64,000 nucleotides of DNA from Narthecium ossifragum (GCA_963920575.1 OY986971.1:12154779-12218778), one strand, 5' to 3'. Numbered from the stretch's first letter, positions 33,900 to 45,408 are shown. Translations and numbers: made by a program. The notes: generated by a model from the letters alone, not told the origin.

Positions 33900-34740
33900 A
33901 CAAAAATATTCATCATCCAAAATTTCATCCAGAGTAAAGATCGAGACCGACCGATTCGAAATTGAAGCTATGTAGCATCTGGATCGTGTCCTGTAGCAGT
34001 TGGACGGCTGAGAGCTCGCCGACGATGGATCGACGGTGAAACGTCGTCGCCGGAGGATGTGGACGGTAGGGATGGAATCATGGAAGCACAAGGAGTCGAT
34101 CTACGGTGACTGATCGATGGATTAGTGGCTCCCGGTGACGGATTGGAGATGGCTGCGGCGGGGTGTAGATCGCCAGAGATGGACTCCGGTGATCTAGGCT
34201 TGATTTGAGGGAAGTAATAGTCGAGGAAGCTTCGTGGATGTGTGGGGAACTGTCCAATTGTGGATGATTGAAGAATTGGGCTTCCAGTCGGCGGCTTGAA
34301 GGTGTCGAAGATGTTGAGACTGCCGGAGGCGAAGCCGATGATCCAGCCATCAAGGTATGGTTGTGATGGTGGAGGAAGCTTCTGGAGCTATTTTAGGGCG
34401 GTGAACGGCCCTGGGTGATGGTGAAGACGATGGCCGAGGGCCTCGCCGACGTCGGAGGAGAGGGTGTCAACGGAAGAGGAAGACGGGGATGAAAAAGTGG
34501 AAGGTTGGCGGAGGTCTCGGTAGTATCTTCAGGGGTTGGGGATGGCCGGAGATGCTGCGATGGGCGGCGGTGGTCGTCAGCTCGGGGACGAGCCGATGAG
34601 CCGGGACGACAAGCCACGGGAGAAAGAGAGAACGGGAGGAGAGAGAAAAATCAAGAAAAATAAAGGAAATTCGGGCAAAAGCCGGAAAAATGGAAGAAAA
34701 TCATGGAAAATTCCTGAAAATTAAGAAAGCTAAGGAAAAG
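33900..34740 (-). other. Conserved GC-rich Pro/Ser-rich segment (element C)
   Basis: On the minus strand it begins with a Phe-rich AT stretch and then encodes pieces such as RPGSSARPRA, TSANLP, IVFTI and SSRSFL, which recur in the same order in element E (55387-56160). Frames are broken by stops. Either a lost coding region of the family or a captured host segment. Confidence 0.45.
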
Positions 34741-34749
34741 TTCTGAAAA

Positions 34750-34765
34750 CTGGATTGCCTCCCAG
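34750..34765 (-). other. Conserved hairpin, GGGAGGCAATCC copy (element C)
   Basis: CTGGGAGGCAATCCAG (minus strand): a 5-bp stem in which one C has become T, still pairing as G-U in RNA. Confidence 0.5.
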
Positions 34766-34807
34766 GAAGCGCGTAATTTTACGACTTTCGCTAGACGTCC
34801 CTAATAC

Positions 34808-36335
34808 TCAGTTATCGCCTGGATCCATCAAAATAACGGACTCAATAATGTCCCCGTGTTGAATGTCCTCCACATAAGGTTTCAATCTATGCCCATTAAC
34901 TTTAGTGATCTCATTTGTGTTTGGGTCCTGAATTTCTATGGCACCATGTGAGAATACTTGCGTGATAATATAGGGTCCAGTCCACCTTTAGCGTAATTTA
35001 CCCTGGAAAAGACGCAATTTTGCATTAAACAACCAAACTTTCTGTCCGACGACAAGGGTTTTCCTTGAAATATGCTTATCATGAAAAACCTTTGTCCTGT
35101 CTTTGTAAATTTTGGAGTTTATATAAGCATCATTGCGAATTTCCTCGAGTTCAACTATGCTCAATTTTCTGTGTGCGGTTATCTCGTTTGAATCAAAGTT
35201 TAATTTCTTGATAGCCCACAAAGCACGATGTTCCCATTCCACATGCAGATGGCAAGCTTTACCAAACACTAATCGATACGGTGACATACCAATCGGTGTT
35301 TTATAAGCCGTTCTATATGCCCAGAGTGCATCATCAAGCTTGTTTGCCCAATCCTTTCGGTCTAGACGGACAGTCTTTTCCAGAATACGCTTAATTTCCC
35401 TATTAGAAAGTTCTACCTGGCCACTAGTTTGCAGATGATATGGGGTGGCTACCTTATGAGTGATAGAGTACTTTTGAAGAAGAGACTTAAAATACTGATT
35501 TAAGAAATGGGAGCTGCCATCACTTATGATCGCACGGGGAAAACGAAATCGAGAAAAAATGTTACGTTGAAGGAATTGAATCACAACCTTATGATCATTC
35601 GATTTGGTTGCTATGGCTTCAACCCATTTTGAAACATAGTCAACAGCAACTAAAATGTATTGAAAGCCAAAAGAAGTTGGAAAGGGACCCATGAAGTCAA
35701 TACCCGAGACATCAAAAATTTCGGCAACTAAAATCGGAGTTTGTGGCATTTGATCACGGCATGATAGGTTTCCAGTTTGTTGGCATCGAAGACAGGATTT
35801 ACAGAAGGCATAGGAATCTTTGAATATAGAAGGCCAATAAAAGCCGCATTGCAAAACTTTTGCAGCAGTTTTTCGTGCAGAGAAGTGACCACCACACGCA
35901 AGCGTGTGACAGAACGTTAGAATATCATGGATTTCAGGTTTTGGATCACATCGTCGAAAAATCTGATCGGAACAATATTTAAAAAGCTCAGGGTCTTCAC
36001 AAATATAATATCGAATCTGAGAGAAGAATCTATCTTTCTTGTCTTTAGACCAAGAGTCTGGGATTTTTCCCGAAACAAGATAATTGACAATATGTGAATA
36101 CCAGGGCTGCGAGATGCGAGTTATCTGAAAAAGATTCTCGTCTAGAAAAGGAGGACTAACAGGGACCCTATCAGTGATGTGATCCAAAGGAAGGCGTGAA
36201 AGGTGATCAGCAACAACATTCTCAGACCCCTTCTTATCCCTTGTCTCTATGTCAAACTCTTGCAAAAGCAAGATTCATCTAATCAATCTAGGTTTCGCAT
36301 CCTTTTTAGCTAAAAGGTACCGCAAAGCGGCGTGA
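34808..36335 (-). pseudogene. RNase H C-terminus and integrase of element C
   Basis: The part from 36271 begins [14 protein letters not shown], the end of RNase H. Integrase follows: zinc-binding H122, H129, C160 and C163 (numbered from 36271), then the catalytic triad D192 (GIDFMGP), D251 (IISDG) and E287 ([10 protein letters not shown]), 35 residues after D251 as expected. The C-terminal part has [20 protein letters not shown], a typical Athila block. A TAA at 34988 interrupts it, but the same frame continues (RWTGPYII, VNGHRLKPY) to a TGA at 34808-34810. A frameshift near 36350 and a nonsense codon near 36275 disconnect it from RT. It would insert element cDNA into the genome. Confidence 0.9.
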
Positions 36336-37904
36336 TCAGTGTAAATCAGGATTTTTGGAACCTAAGAGATAGGGTCTGAACTTCTCAAATGCGAATATTA
36401 CAGCTAATAATTCCTTTTCTGTTGTAGTGTAATTCAATTGTGAGTCAGAAAGAGTTTTACTAGCATAATAAATCACATGAGGACTTTTATTCACCCGCTG
36501 TCCAAGAACAGCTCCTAACGCCGAATCAAAAGCGTCGCACATGAGTTTGAAAGGTAAGGAGTAATAAGGTGCATGAACTATGGGAGCAGAAGCTAAAAGG
36601 TCACGGATTGTTTTGAAAGCATTTAAACAAGCATCATCGAAGACAAAAGGAGCATCCTTGGCAAGAAGCTCACACAAGGGTTTTGAAATTTTTGAAAAAT
36701 CTTTGATAAATCGACGATAGAATCCTGCATGACCCAAAAAGGACCGAATTTGACGCACAGAAGAAGGTGGGGGCAAATTTTCAATTAAATCCACTTTGGC
36801 TTTATCAACTTCAATACGTCTTTTAGATACGATGTGTCCAAGCACTATTCCGTCTTGAACCATAAAATGACTCTTTTCCCAACTTAAAACCAAATTAGTT
36901 TCAATGCATCGGTCAAGTACTTTTGTCAAATTGGCAAGGCCAGTCTCAAAAGAAGGGCCGAACACAGAAAAATCATCCATAAAGACCTCCAAGAATTTAT
37001 CAACCATATCAGAGAAGATGGCCATCATACACCTTTGAAAAGTCGCAGGTGCATTGCATAGGCCGAACGGCATCCTTCGGTACGCAAAGGTACCAAAAGG
37101 GCAAGTGAAAGTTGTCTTCTCTTGATCTTTAGGATCAACCGCAACTTGATTATACCCTGAATAGCCATCGAGGAAACAATAAAAGCTTTGACCGGAAAGA
37201 CGTTCAAGAATTTGATCAATGAATGGTAAAGGAAAGTGATCTTTCCTAGTGAGTGCGTTGAGTTTTCTATAATCAATGCAAACTCGCCATCCCGTAGTTT
37301 GGCGAGTCGGAACCTGCTCTCTTTTCTCATTCTCCACAACTGTGAGTCCTGATTTCTTGGGAACTACTTGGGTAGGGCTGACCCACTTTCTGTCAGAAAT
37401 CGGGTATATGATACCCGCGTCTAAAAGTTTCACCACTTCTTTCTTAACTACCTCTTTCATGTTAGGATTAAGGCGGCGTTGAATCTCTCTAACGGTTTTA
37501 GACTCATCTTCTAAATGGATTCTATGCATGCAAATCGATGGGTCGATACCTTTTAAATCAGCAACTGTCCAACCTATGGCTTTCCTATGATCTTTTAAAA
37601 TCGTAACAAGTTGACTCTCCTGATCGGTAGATAATGATGAAGAGATGATAACGGGAAGAGTAGAGTTTGATCCTAGGAAAATATATTTTAGTGTTGTTGG
37701 AAGTGGATTAAGTTCAAGTTCAGGTGGTGATTCTAGTGAAGCAGGTGCAGGGCCGGAAGAGAGAGGCGGAAACGAGTCAATCACCCAAGGCACAGCCTCG
37801 TTGCAGTCATCTGCAACCAGACCGATTGGTCGAACCAGAGTCCGATCGGTCGGAACTCGTGCGATCGGTCGCTCAGAGGAGTGATGGATCGGTCCAGACA
37901 GCAT
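36336..37904 (-). pseudogene. Reverse transcriptase and RNase H N-terminus of element C
   Basis: Ty3-type RT: the leader KDHRKAIGWTVADLKGI, then KWVSPTQVVPKK, WRVCIDYRKLN, the finger/palm block GYSGYNQV, FGLCNAPATFQRCM and the catalytic FMDD box (36972-36983). A connection domain and the RNase H start (LMCDAFDSALGAVL, TEKELLAV) follow. The frame is shared with the upstream protease except for a TAA at 37929-37931. It ends by a one-base shift near 36350. The Gly/Pro/Arg-rich start (37904-37800) overlaps a GATCGGTC palindrome cluster. Confidence 0.92.
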
Positions 37905-37928
37905 GTGTATCCCAATGTCATCAATTGA

Positions 37929-38561
37929 TTATGCAATGTCATTCTCAATATCATAATATTCATTCAGCATGGCATCTATATTATCAGCAATCATAGCATA
38001 TGAAGATGTATCAACACAATCAGTCAACATATCAATAGCATAACAATCATCATCTTGCTCAGGCATATTTGCAGTTTTAAAAATATTCAAACGCATACGC
38101 ATGTTTCCAAAAGACACATCCATTACACCAATTCTACAATTAATGCATGCATTCGCCGTGGCTAAGAAAGGTCGACCTAAGATGATTGGCACAGATTTTC
38201 TGCAGTGAATAGCGGGCTCCATTTCCAAGACAATAAAGTCAATAGGAAAGAAGAAATTATCCACTTTAACTATTACATCCTCCAAGACACCTCTCGATGT
38301 CTTGATGGATATATCAGCTAATTGCATAGTCAGATGTGTAGGTTTAAGCTCCCCCATACCGAATTGTTTATAAAGTGAGTATGGTAAACGATTCACGCTA
38401 GCACCTAAATCTAGGAGAGCACCATCAATATGATAGTCTAAGAATCGAACTGACTTGCTCAGTGAGGAAAATCTTTTTGGATACGTTAGCTTTTGATTGA
38501 CGTTTGTGTGTACACAGATCCTTAAGAAATTTGGCATACGAAGGAATCTGTCGGATGGCAT
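37929..38561 (-). pseudogene. Aspartic protease of element C
   Basis: Retropepsin with the LDLGASVNRLPYSLYKQF active-site block (DLGAS codons 38397-38411), RGVLEDVIVKVDNFFFPIDF and IILGRPFLATANACI. Compared with element E about 20 residues before the active site are missing through a small deletion with frameshift near 38440, so the first 35 residues of this frame are out-of-frame noise. It would process the gag-pol polyprotein. Confidence 0.88.
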
Positions 38562-39170
38562 CTAATAAGGGTATGTTAATGTTAACTTGTTTAAAGGTCT
38601 CTAAGATTTCCTCTATAGCTTTCTTCTTGGGGTATGTGGAGGAGGGATCCTTAAGAGCTTCAGGAGAAGGCACTTTAGGTGTGTATGTGCGTGGGTCAGG
38701 TTCATTTTCATCAATTGAATTTGGATCCACTTGATTAGGAGTACCATCAGGTTGCTGTAGGGGCAAAGACCGATCGGTCGGACCAGTATCCGATCGATCG
38801 GACCAGTATCCGATCGGTCGGAATCATTCCGATCGGTCGGATTTGAGAGCGATCCGTCGCTCTGGGCAGTGTCAGGAAGTGTATCCACTTGCTTACCGTT
38901 CCTTAAGGTTACTACAGCTTTTGCACTTTCAAATTTCTGGTTATCAATGTGGTGTAGGGCCCTAGGATTGGTCATAGGTTGACTCGGTAAGTAACCCTCT
39001 TCTCTCTTTGACATAGTGTTAGCCAGTTGTCCTAATTCTGTCTCTATTTTGGATATGGCTTGTGAATGTGAGGCTACAGTTCTTCCAATTTTATCCATGT
39101 TAGTATTGATGTCGGCATTCATGTTGGCAAGTGTACTCATGATTGTGTCCAAAGCTGAGTCAGAAGGTGC
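38440..39170 (-). pseudogene. gag C-terminal linker of element C
   Basis: Coiled-coil-like ASHSQAISKIETELGQLANT followed by the Athila linker (SQPMTNPR, VVTLRNGKQVD), a run of Asp-Arg-Ser codons created by a GATCGGTCGG palindrome cluster (38768-38865), and NIPLLDAIRQIPSYAKFLK. A TAG at 39171 and one frameshift separate it from its neighbours. Confidence 0.75.
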
Positions 39171-40457
39171 CTATGGAGGAGGTTGAGGTGCAGTTTGTTG
39201 ATATGATGCAGAGTACCCTGGGTTGGGATTTGCAGTAGATCTAGATGGGTACCCACTTGTAGGAGCACTGGAAGAACTACTCTGTCCTTGGAAAGTACTA
39301 GCCTGTTGGGGTGGTCTCCAGCTAAAGTTGGGATGGTTTCTCCAACCTGGATTATACGTATTTGAATACGGATTATTTTCAGGTTTAATAAAACCGTACG
39401 TCGTGTTTGCTTGCTCCTGAACAAATTCAGGAAAGGATGGAGCCAATGGACAATCGGTAATGTGATGTTCAAGACTAGAGCATAATGCACATGTTTGAGG
39501 TTGATCCTGAAACAATGAAGGTGTAGGTGATGGACTCATTTCCAATTTATCAAACCTTTTGTTAAGGAGGGCTATTTGAGCAGTAATGGCTTCTAATCCA
39601 GAAAGTTCAAAGGTTCCATTAGTTGTAGGCCGACTTCTAGGGGTTGTGTATTGTTGTTGGGAATCAATGGAAATTTGTTCATAAAGGTTCCAGAGCTCAT
39701 CATCATCTTTGTCTAAAGGAATACCTCCACAACAAGCTTCAACCCTAGTTTTACATCTTTCATTAAGGCCTCTATAAAACTTATGAGTTAATTCCCACTT
39801 ATCAATATCATGACGAGGACATTTTCTCAAAAGTTTTTTAAATCTATCTCAGGCATCATGAAAAGACTTATTGTCATATTGAACAAAGGTAAGGATTTCA
39901 GTCCGAAATTTCTCAGTTTTAATTATGGGGAAGAATTTCCTTAAAACTGCCTCTTGAAGTTGGTCCCAAGTTGTGATTGAGCGTGGAGGTAAACATTGAA
40001 GCCAGTGCTTAGCTTTATCTTTCAAAGAGAAGGGGAAAAGTTTCAACTTAAAGGCGTCATCATTAAAGTTTTTCATTTTCAGTGTAGCAATGGTATCGAT
40101 AAAATTGTGAATATGCTCATATGGGTCATTACTTAAACCATGAAAGTGCGGTAACATTTGAATCGTTTGGGGTCTAATCTCATAGTGTGAGGCTGTGATT
40201 GCAGGAGGATCAATGGAAGGAGTATAAGTGTAGTCAGTGGGCAAGAAGTGATTTCTCAAAGGAACACGTTGTACTCCCCCATTGTTATTATTATTACCCT
40301 CCCTTCCCATATTAGCATTAGGGTTGATGACATGTCCCTCATTTTCAGCCATGGTGACAAAGGTCTCGTGAATAGATTGCAAGTTACTCAAAGATTGTTG
40401 ACCTAAGGCTCTAGCTTTTCGGAGTGTGGTCTCTAGTTCTAGAACCAAAGGTTCCAA
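39171..40457 (-). pseudogene. gag of element C
   Basis: Frame from 40457 with one TGA at 39849-39851, where the family has Trp. The capsid region shows LRNHFLPTDYTY, FHGLSNDPYEHI, LFPFSLKDKAKHWLQ and TTWDQLQEAVLRKFFP. The second half has FYRGLNERCKTRVEACCGG and a zinc knuckle CALCSSLEHHITDC, then a Gln/Pro/Ser-rich tail. It is the structural particle protein; about two-thirds identical by eye to element E gag. Confidence 0.88.
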
Positions 40458-40823
40458 CGGGGTATTTAAGGATCATCTACCTTGCATGCAAGATCACACA
40501 CAAAAAGAGAAAAAGAAAATAGAAGATTCGGAGGAGAGGACAAAACCGGCAAACAACAATTGAAACGAAAAGGTTTGAAGCAAAAAGGCTTAGCTGACTG
40601 CGCAGTCCGATCGATCGGATTCAAGCCCGACCGATCGCTCCAAGTGGCTTGCGAGTTGTGTTTTTCTTCAAGAAAAATCCGTTCCAATGCTGCAAAAATT
40701 CCAAAAAATTGTCAGAAAATTCCTAAAAGGTGTAAAATAAAGAAAGGGAAAAATAAGAAAGGTAAAAACCTAACTAAGCAAAGAAAATGAGTTAAGATAA
40801 AATCAATTAGTTAACCGTCGAAT
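40458..40823 (-). other. 5' leader of element C
   Basis: Untranslated leader between primer site and gag. Contains a palindrome pair at about 40601-40642 (GTCCGATCGATCGGAT and ACCGATCG), also present in the leader of element E near 52130-52260. Confidence 0.6.
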
Positions 40824-40841
40824 TCCCCGGCAACGGCGCCA
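40824..40841 (-). other. Primer binding site of element C, tRNA-Asp type
   Basis: TGGCGCCGTTGCCGGGGA on the minus strand, a perfect complement of the tRNA-Asp 3' end, five bases from the LTR. Confidence 0.92.
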
Positions 40842-40846
40842 AAAAT

Positions 40847-42308
40847 TGATCGCTCGTGAACATTATCGTTAAAACGTTGCTAACATCAATCAAATCTTAA
40901 ATTTATATCCTTATTCAATCACTAATACTACTGCGTAGACTAGTGGTGAAATCCAGAGTCGAACCACAGGGAATTACTAGGAAAAACAAAATCACTTCTC
41001 AAAACTCTACGTCAAAGCCAACAACTTCAACGATAGATTGATTTAACTGAAACTATCTAAGAAAGCAAAAGAAAATATTAAGGTTTTAATCAAATTAAAA
41101 AGATGTCTTAGGAAATACAAAATCCACCCTAGTTTCACCCTTAATCTTCCATAGTTATCATCTTGATCACTTCTCTAAGTATTATGGATCGTATGGCTAC
41201 AAGCTCACACGAATCCCTAATAGAAGGTTTTATGTTTCCTACGGCATAATATATCTTTGTTTGATATAAATTATCTTCGGTCCTTCCATTATCTTAAGTT
41301 ATTCTACTCCTAATGACCTTAGCATGACTTATCTTCACGTAGCATAGATTATCTCAAAGGTAAATCACAAACCACATGCAAACTATCTCATGAATCTCTA
41401 CACTAAAGTACAACCATCATATAGGACTAATAATACGTCAACGGAACTCTGTTCCTTCAACTCTATAGTCATTAAAAACATATTCATGAGATTATATGTA
41501 GAGAAGTTCACAAAAATCCAACTAAGAAAGATCAAAAGTTACACTAGGGTTTCATGGTATTACTAAGAATAAGAAATCTAGCCACTCATCTCTTGGAAAT
41601 CATGAATCGGTGTAGAGGATGAAGCCATTGATCCCCACGGAAAGATCGCCGTCTTCAAAACCCTAACCTTCTCCTCCAAAAGTGCTCCAAAAGATCCCCC
41701 ATTTTCGGCCTAGACAACACCTTCTTATAGGTGTATTCCCGGAATTAGGGTTATGGGTTGGGTTGGACCTCTAGTGCAACTCGGATTTCCTACTTTAATT
41801 CTGACAGCCTCTTCCGGTCGCGACTGGGTTCAATCCGTCCGGAATTTGGAAATGTGGTCAAGATGAAAGAGGTAGATTAAGAAGCTTTCTGTCCTCTCCC
41901 GAAGATGTAACATTATTTAGACTTATCTGGAATATTTGACGAATATTCTCCTGAGCATCGACAGACCAGTTTCCCAGCATCTGTTTATCCTCATATTCTT
42001 GAAAGCTGCTATTAATTTGTCCAGAATCTCGTAAAGTGTCCAACATAAAAGTTGTTCATCTTGAAGTCTTCGTTCATCTGCCAGAATTTCAGAATATTTG
42101 GAGTTCAGTAGAATTTCTGGTGATTTATTTCCAAACAGTCGACGAAGCAGTCTTTTTACAGAATTTAATGATTTTGGGCGAATTTCTTGTATTTCTTCTC
42201 AAATCCTACTTAAACCTGAAATCAAGCAACATGACATCAAATACAACTACTCTAGGCCTAACAACGGTTATTTAAGAGGTTTAATTATATATAATCTGTG
42301 ACTTATCA
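40847..42308 (-). repeat. 5' LTR of element C (1462 bp)
   Basis: On the minus strand begins TGATAAGTCACAG and ends GCGATCA. Related in sequence to the LTR of element E. The TATA region is decayed to CCTATAAGAAG (near 41722-41732). It is twice as long as the 3' LTR. Confidence 0.9.
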
Positions 42309-42760
42309 GTGCTCCCTGACCCGTGAAGGCCCAACCGGGTCGGGTGACGCGAACCGGAACCTAACTAAGTGCGAAAAAGTTTTGGTGAGGGTTCCCTCTA
42401 ATCTACTAATCTCTCTGAACAATCCACAAGTACCCGGATTTAAGCAGTTAATTAACGAACCTCAACATACATAATATAATAATTCAAAATCCTGAAAAGG
42501 GTACAATAGTCATATACACCATACTCCCGTAGGAGACTAACTATAACGAAAAGGTAGACGACGATCACCACTCCTCAACCACTGCCAGACGCCGCCGCGC
42601 CACCAAACTCCTGCCCGGTAGGGGCCACCGAAGAGAAGCTAACGCCTACACCTACAAAACGTAGCCCGGGTAGGAGTGAGCGACTAAGCTCAGCAGGGAA
42701 ACTACACTACAACTCACACAAAGAAAGAGGGAACACAACAGTATCGCCCTCAAAGGAAAA
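42309..42760 (-). repeat. LTR 3' end of the TGTGAGGACC family, minus strand, truncated
   Basis: About 450 bp matching the end of solo LTR II (from 23941 on). The last few terminal bases are missing at the junction with element C, and the rest is cut where Copia sequence starts. Confidence 0.7.
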
Positions 42761-42903
42761 GACACTACCTTATTTACAGAATTCAAAGGAAAATACTTAC
42801 TCTTGGTGCAAATTTATGTTGATGATATCATTTTCGGTTCTACTAAAGAGAAGCTTTGTGAAGAATTTGCTTCCTGTATGCAAAGTGAATTTGAAATGAG
42901 TTA
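42761..42903 (+). pseudogene. Copia reverse transcriptase fragment, first part
   Basis: Encodes the Ty1/Copia RT core LLLVQIYVDDIIFGST with the YVDD catalytic box, then LCEEFASCMQSEFEM. The reading is broken at 42903 by element D and resumes in frame at 60979 once one copy of the AGTTA duplication is counted. Motif wording is closest to SIRE-type Copia elements. Confidence 0.85.
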
Positions 42904-43355
42904 TGATAGTGCAGAAATATCTCGATAAGATAGTAGGAGATATCGCTGGCAAATCAACCACGATCATAACAATCCACTTGGAGATACGCTAATAGCCTAC
43001 CTTCCTTGTACGCTAAGATGTGTTAAGATATGGTAAGATCTTACGAACACGTGAGATCTGTTAAGATCACATGCGTATCCACTGGACTCTCCTCCACCTA
43101 TAAATAGAGCAGCGCCCGTCGTTCACAGGGACCTTTTTCTCGGCCCCAAAACTCAGATAAAATACTTTCATGAGTTTTTGAATCCTAACTTAGGCATCGG
43201 AGGAGAGTCCTGAAGCCACCCAGCCTCGGATTTCCTTTGATCTTTATCCCCCTGCAGGGCTGGCGGTCGTCTTGCTTGACGCTCCAAAGATCCTTCGTCA
43301 TCTCCGAAGCTTCTGCGACTAACATTTGTCTACTTTACAGATCCGTGTATCATCA
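42904..43355 (+). repeat. 5' LTR of element D (452 bp)
   Basis: Begins TGATAGTGCAG, ends TGTATCATCA; TATA CTATAAATAG at 43098-43107. No palindrome array of the GATCGATC kind is seen here. Confidence 0.93.
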
Positions 43356-43358
43356 AAC

Positions 43359-43375
43359 TGGCGCCCACCGTGGGG
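43359..43375 (+). other. Primer binding site of element D, tRNA-Lys type
   Basis: TGGCGCCCACCGTGGGG complements the 3' end of plant tRNA-Lys, three bases after the LTR. Confidence 0.85.
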
Positions 43376-43527
43376 CCGAGATTTCTATCTAGTCTGACTT
43401 CCCAAAGGTTGCTGCAGTCTGCGGATCAGACGATCTACGAGAGACGGATCAAAGAGTCCTCATATCTCTCTTCCGGCCTGAGAGACCACGCCACTCGTCA
43501 TCACCAGATAGAGAGAAAGAGAGGATG

Positions 43528-44352
43528 TGATGAGTGCATGAAAGTGCACTCGGAACAGTCTTATAATCATCTTAATTGCTAGATTATTATCCTTAATCAA
43601 CATCTTTATTACTATTTTTATATCTATATGTTGCTTCACATAGTTGTTTGGAAAATGCAAGAAAAAAGAGCAAAGAAGTTGAAAAGATTACATGGCTTAA
43701 CTTTAAAGATTAAACTGTACCTGTTGATGAAGAACCAGATGATGTGCCATATATGGTTGGGAAGCTCTTGAAGTCTAGTTTCTGAAGAATTTTACGGTTC
43801 GTGATTCCGAGTTTCCTAGAGGAAGTTATGGAAATTTTAGTACCGATGGCGCAGTCTGGATGGCAAAACAGTAAATACTCTGGAAAACAAGATCCATCCT
43901 TCTCCCTAAAAGGATCGATCCTTTTATGCAGGCAACCTTACAGAATGCATACTTTTCAGATGTTCACAGTAGGATCGATCCTACTATCCATCTTACTGAG
44001 AAGGATCGATCTTAATCCTAGCAAAGGATCGATCCGAGTCGAGCGTAGCCAGAAATTAAAGATTTTGATGCAACAGATCGATCCTACACCCATGAAAGGA
44101 TCGATCCTACCTTCGCAGTGAAGAAAATCAACTGTTTAGATCTAATCCGAGGATGGAGACACTTAAGGTTATTAGATCATCTATTTTCGATACTTCATAT
44201 TTCTTACTTTCCCTTCCTTATTTTCTTTCTTCTATGTTCTTTCGCGTTTTACTCTAATAATCTCTCCAAATCTCTGTGGGTACGATACTCGTCTTGCTAC
44301 TATACTTATTGCACCGATTCGTATACTTGTGAGATATAAAATTTATTCATCA
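43528..44352 (+). mobile_element. Solo LTR IV in the leader of element D
   Basis: An 825-bp LTR of the element A/62808 family starting TGATGAGTGCATG and ending TTATTCATCA. Flanks GGATG (43523-43527) and GGACG (44353-44357) look like a duplication with one C-to-T change. It has a palindrome array (about 43890-44105) including AAAAGGATCGATCCTTTT (43908-43925), but the TATA box and part of R-U5 are deleted. Confidence 0.75.
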
Positions 44353-45040
44353 GGACGCTCAGGAAGAAGAAAGCCCACCGACGCATCCTCCTCGTGGAGT
44401 CCCAAAGACGTCGGCGAGACAACCAATCCAAGCCAAGGGTGGTCGTCCCTCACTGTCATGCACAGCCGCGAGCCCGCCGCGTCGATCCCCACATCCAACG
44501 AGATCTCTAGCATACCGTACGATTGACGGCCCGGAGAGATCTTCATCAACCGTCCGTCGCCGTTCGTGACCTCAAGCTCGCGACACCAACGCCCGGCGAG
44601 ATCCTCTTCAACGGCTTCCCCGTCTCCCCCGGCGGTCCAACGACACAGCACGCCACCAGATCTTGGTGAACGGCGATCCCGCGACATAGCTCCATCCCCT
44701 CCGCTCGCTGCACGACCCGTGTCTCCAGCGAGGGTTCCAACCGATGCTTCCTTGGTTACAGCCAGCTTCCTCGACGGCAATAGAGGTTGGATCAAGGTGC
44801 TTGCCCAACTCCAACGTGAAGCTCGGACGCCACCAGCCTCGACGCATGGATGACGCTAGGAAGTCGGATTACGACCACATCGGCATCCTTCTCCTCCGAC
44901 ATCGGCTTCACAGCTAGATCGGCTTCACGGCTACATTTGCTTCGCAGCAAGGAAAGGAAGGAGGAAGCATAGCATTGAAAGGAAAGGAGGCCGGCTCCGA
45001 CACCGGCTTCGCGGCCAAATCGGCGTCGACTCCAAGCCAC
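44353..45040 (-). pseudogene. Antisense coding-like segment in the leader of element D
   Basis: The minus strand encodes a globular-looking stretch (ELEVTNGDGRLMKI, then SYGMLEISLDVGIDAAGSR, LCMTVRDDHPWLGLVVSPTS and ASVGFLLPE) and, further upstream in other frames, DADVVVIRLPSVIHASRLVA. The composition does not look like random antisense of the GC-rich leader. I do not recognise the family. Tat elements are known to carry extra ORFs, some antisense, so it may be one; a captured host fragment is the alternative. Frames are broken. Confidence 0.35.
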
Positions 45041-45408
45041 CAGATCGGGACGAGATCACCATGGGATCCTTCTTCTCCATTCTCGCTCCCAGCTCAAATG
45101 ATCACGGCCTAGCTTTCCTCCGGCCTCCGTGAAGTCTTCTCCCGTGACGACGCACTTCTCCTTTGACAACCAGCTATCCTCTCCAGCAGCTCTCTCTCGT
45201 CTTCGCCAATTCCACAACGACCGGTGACCAGTGACAAGTAGGGGAGGAAGATAGCTCGAGCTCGAGGGGGAGAACGCCGGCGTGGAGAGCAGGTGAGACC
45301 TCCTTTAGCGTGAGGCGACCTCGGGATAAGATCTTTCAGCACGCCATCTTGATGTCCTCCAAGCTTTTGTTTGGGTTTGTTCGAAGAAGCATCTAGATCA
45401 ACTCCAAG
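45041..45408 (+). other. Leader of element D before gag
   Basis: GC-rich, no supported gene; leads into the gag ATG at 45409. Confidence 0.4.

Larger units (their letters stand above)
32444..34807 (-). other. 3' region of element C (post-integrase)
   Basis: From the pol stop toward the 3' LTR: a hairpin (34750-34765), a GC-rich Pro/Ser-coding stretch (33900-34740), AT-rich sequence, two tandem hairpin units (33071-33141 and 32975-33046), a hairpin at 32460-32481 and the polypurine tract GTTGGAGGATG (32444-32454). The same order is found in element E at 55300-57851. No envelope-like ORF is recognisable. Confidence 0.65.
31791..42308 (-). mobile_element. Element C: full-domain Athila-type Ty3 retrotransposon, minus strand, inactive
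   Basis: On the minus strand: 5' LTR (42308-40847), tRNA-Asp primer site, gag, protease, RT, RNase H, integrase, a long 3' region with conserved hairpins, polypurine tract, and a shortened 3' LTR (32443-31791). Domain order and integrase/RT motifs are of the Athila lineage. Coding parts carry several nonsense codons and frameshifts. The flanks (ATCGC left, GTGCT right) do not form a duplication, so one end was changed after insertion or the copy is recombinant. Confidence 0.92.

Noticed and set aside
34078..34617. Separate small genes in the 3' region of element C
   Set aside because: They are pieces of the segment conserved with element E, broken by stops; listed there as one region.
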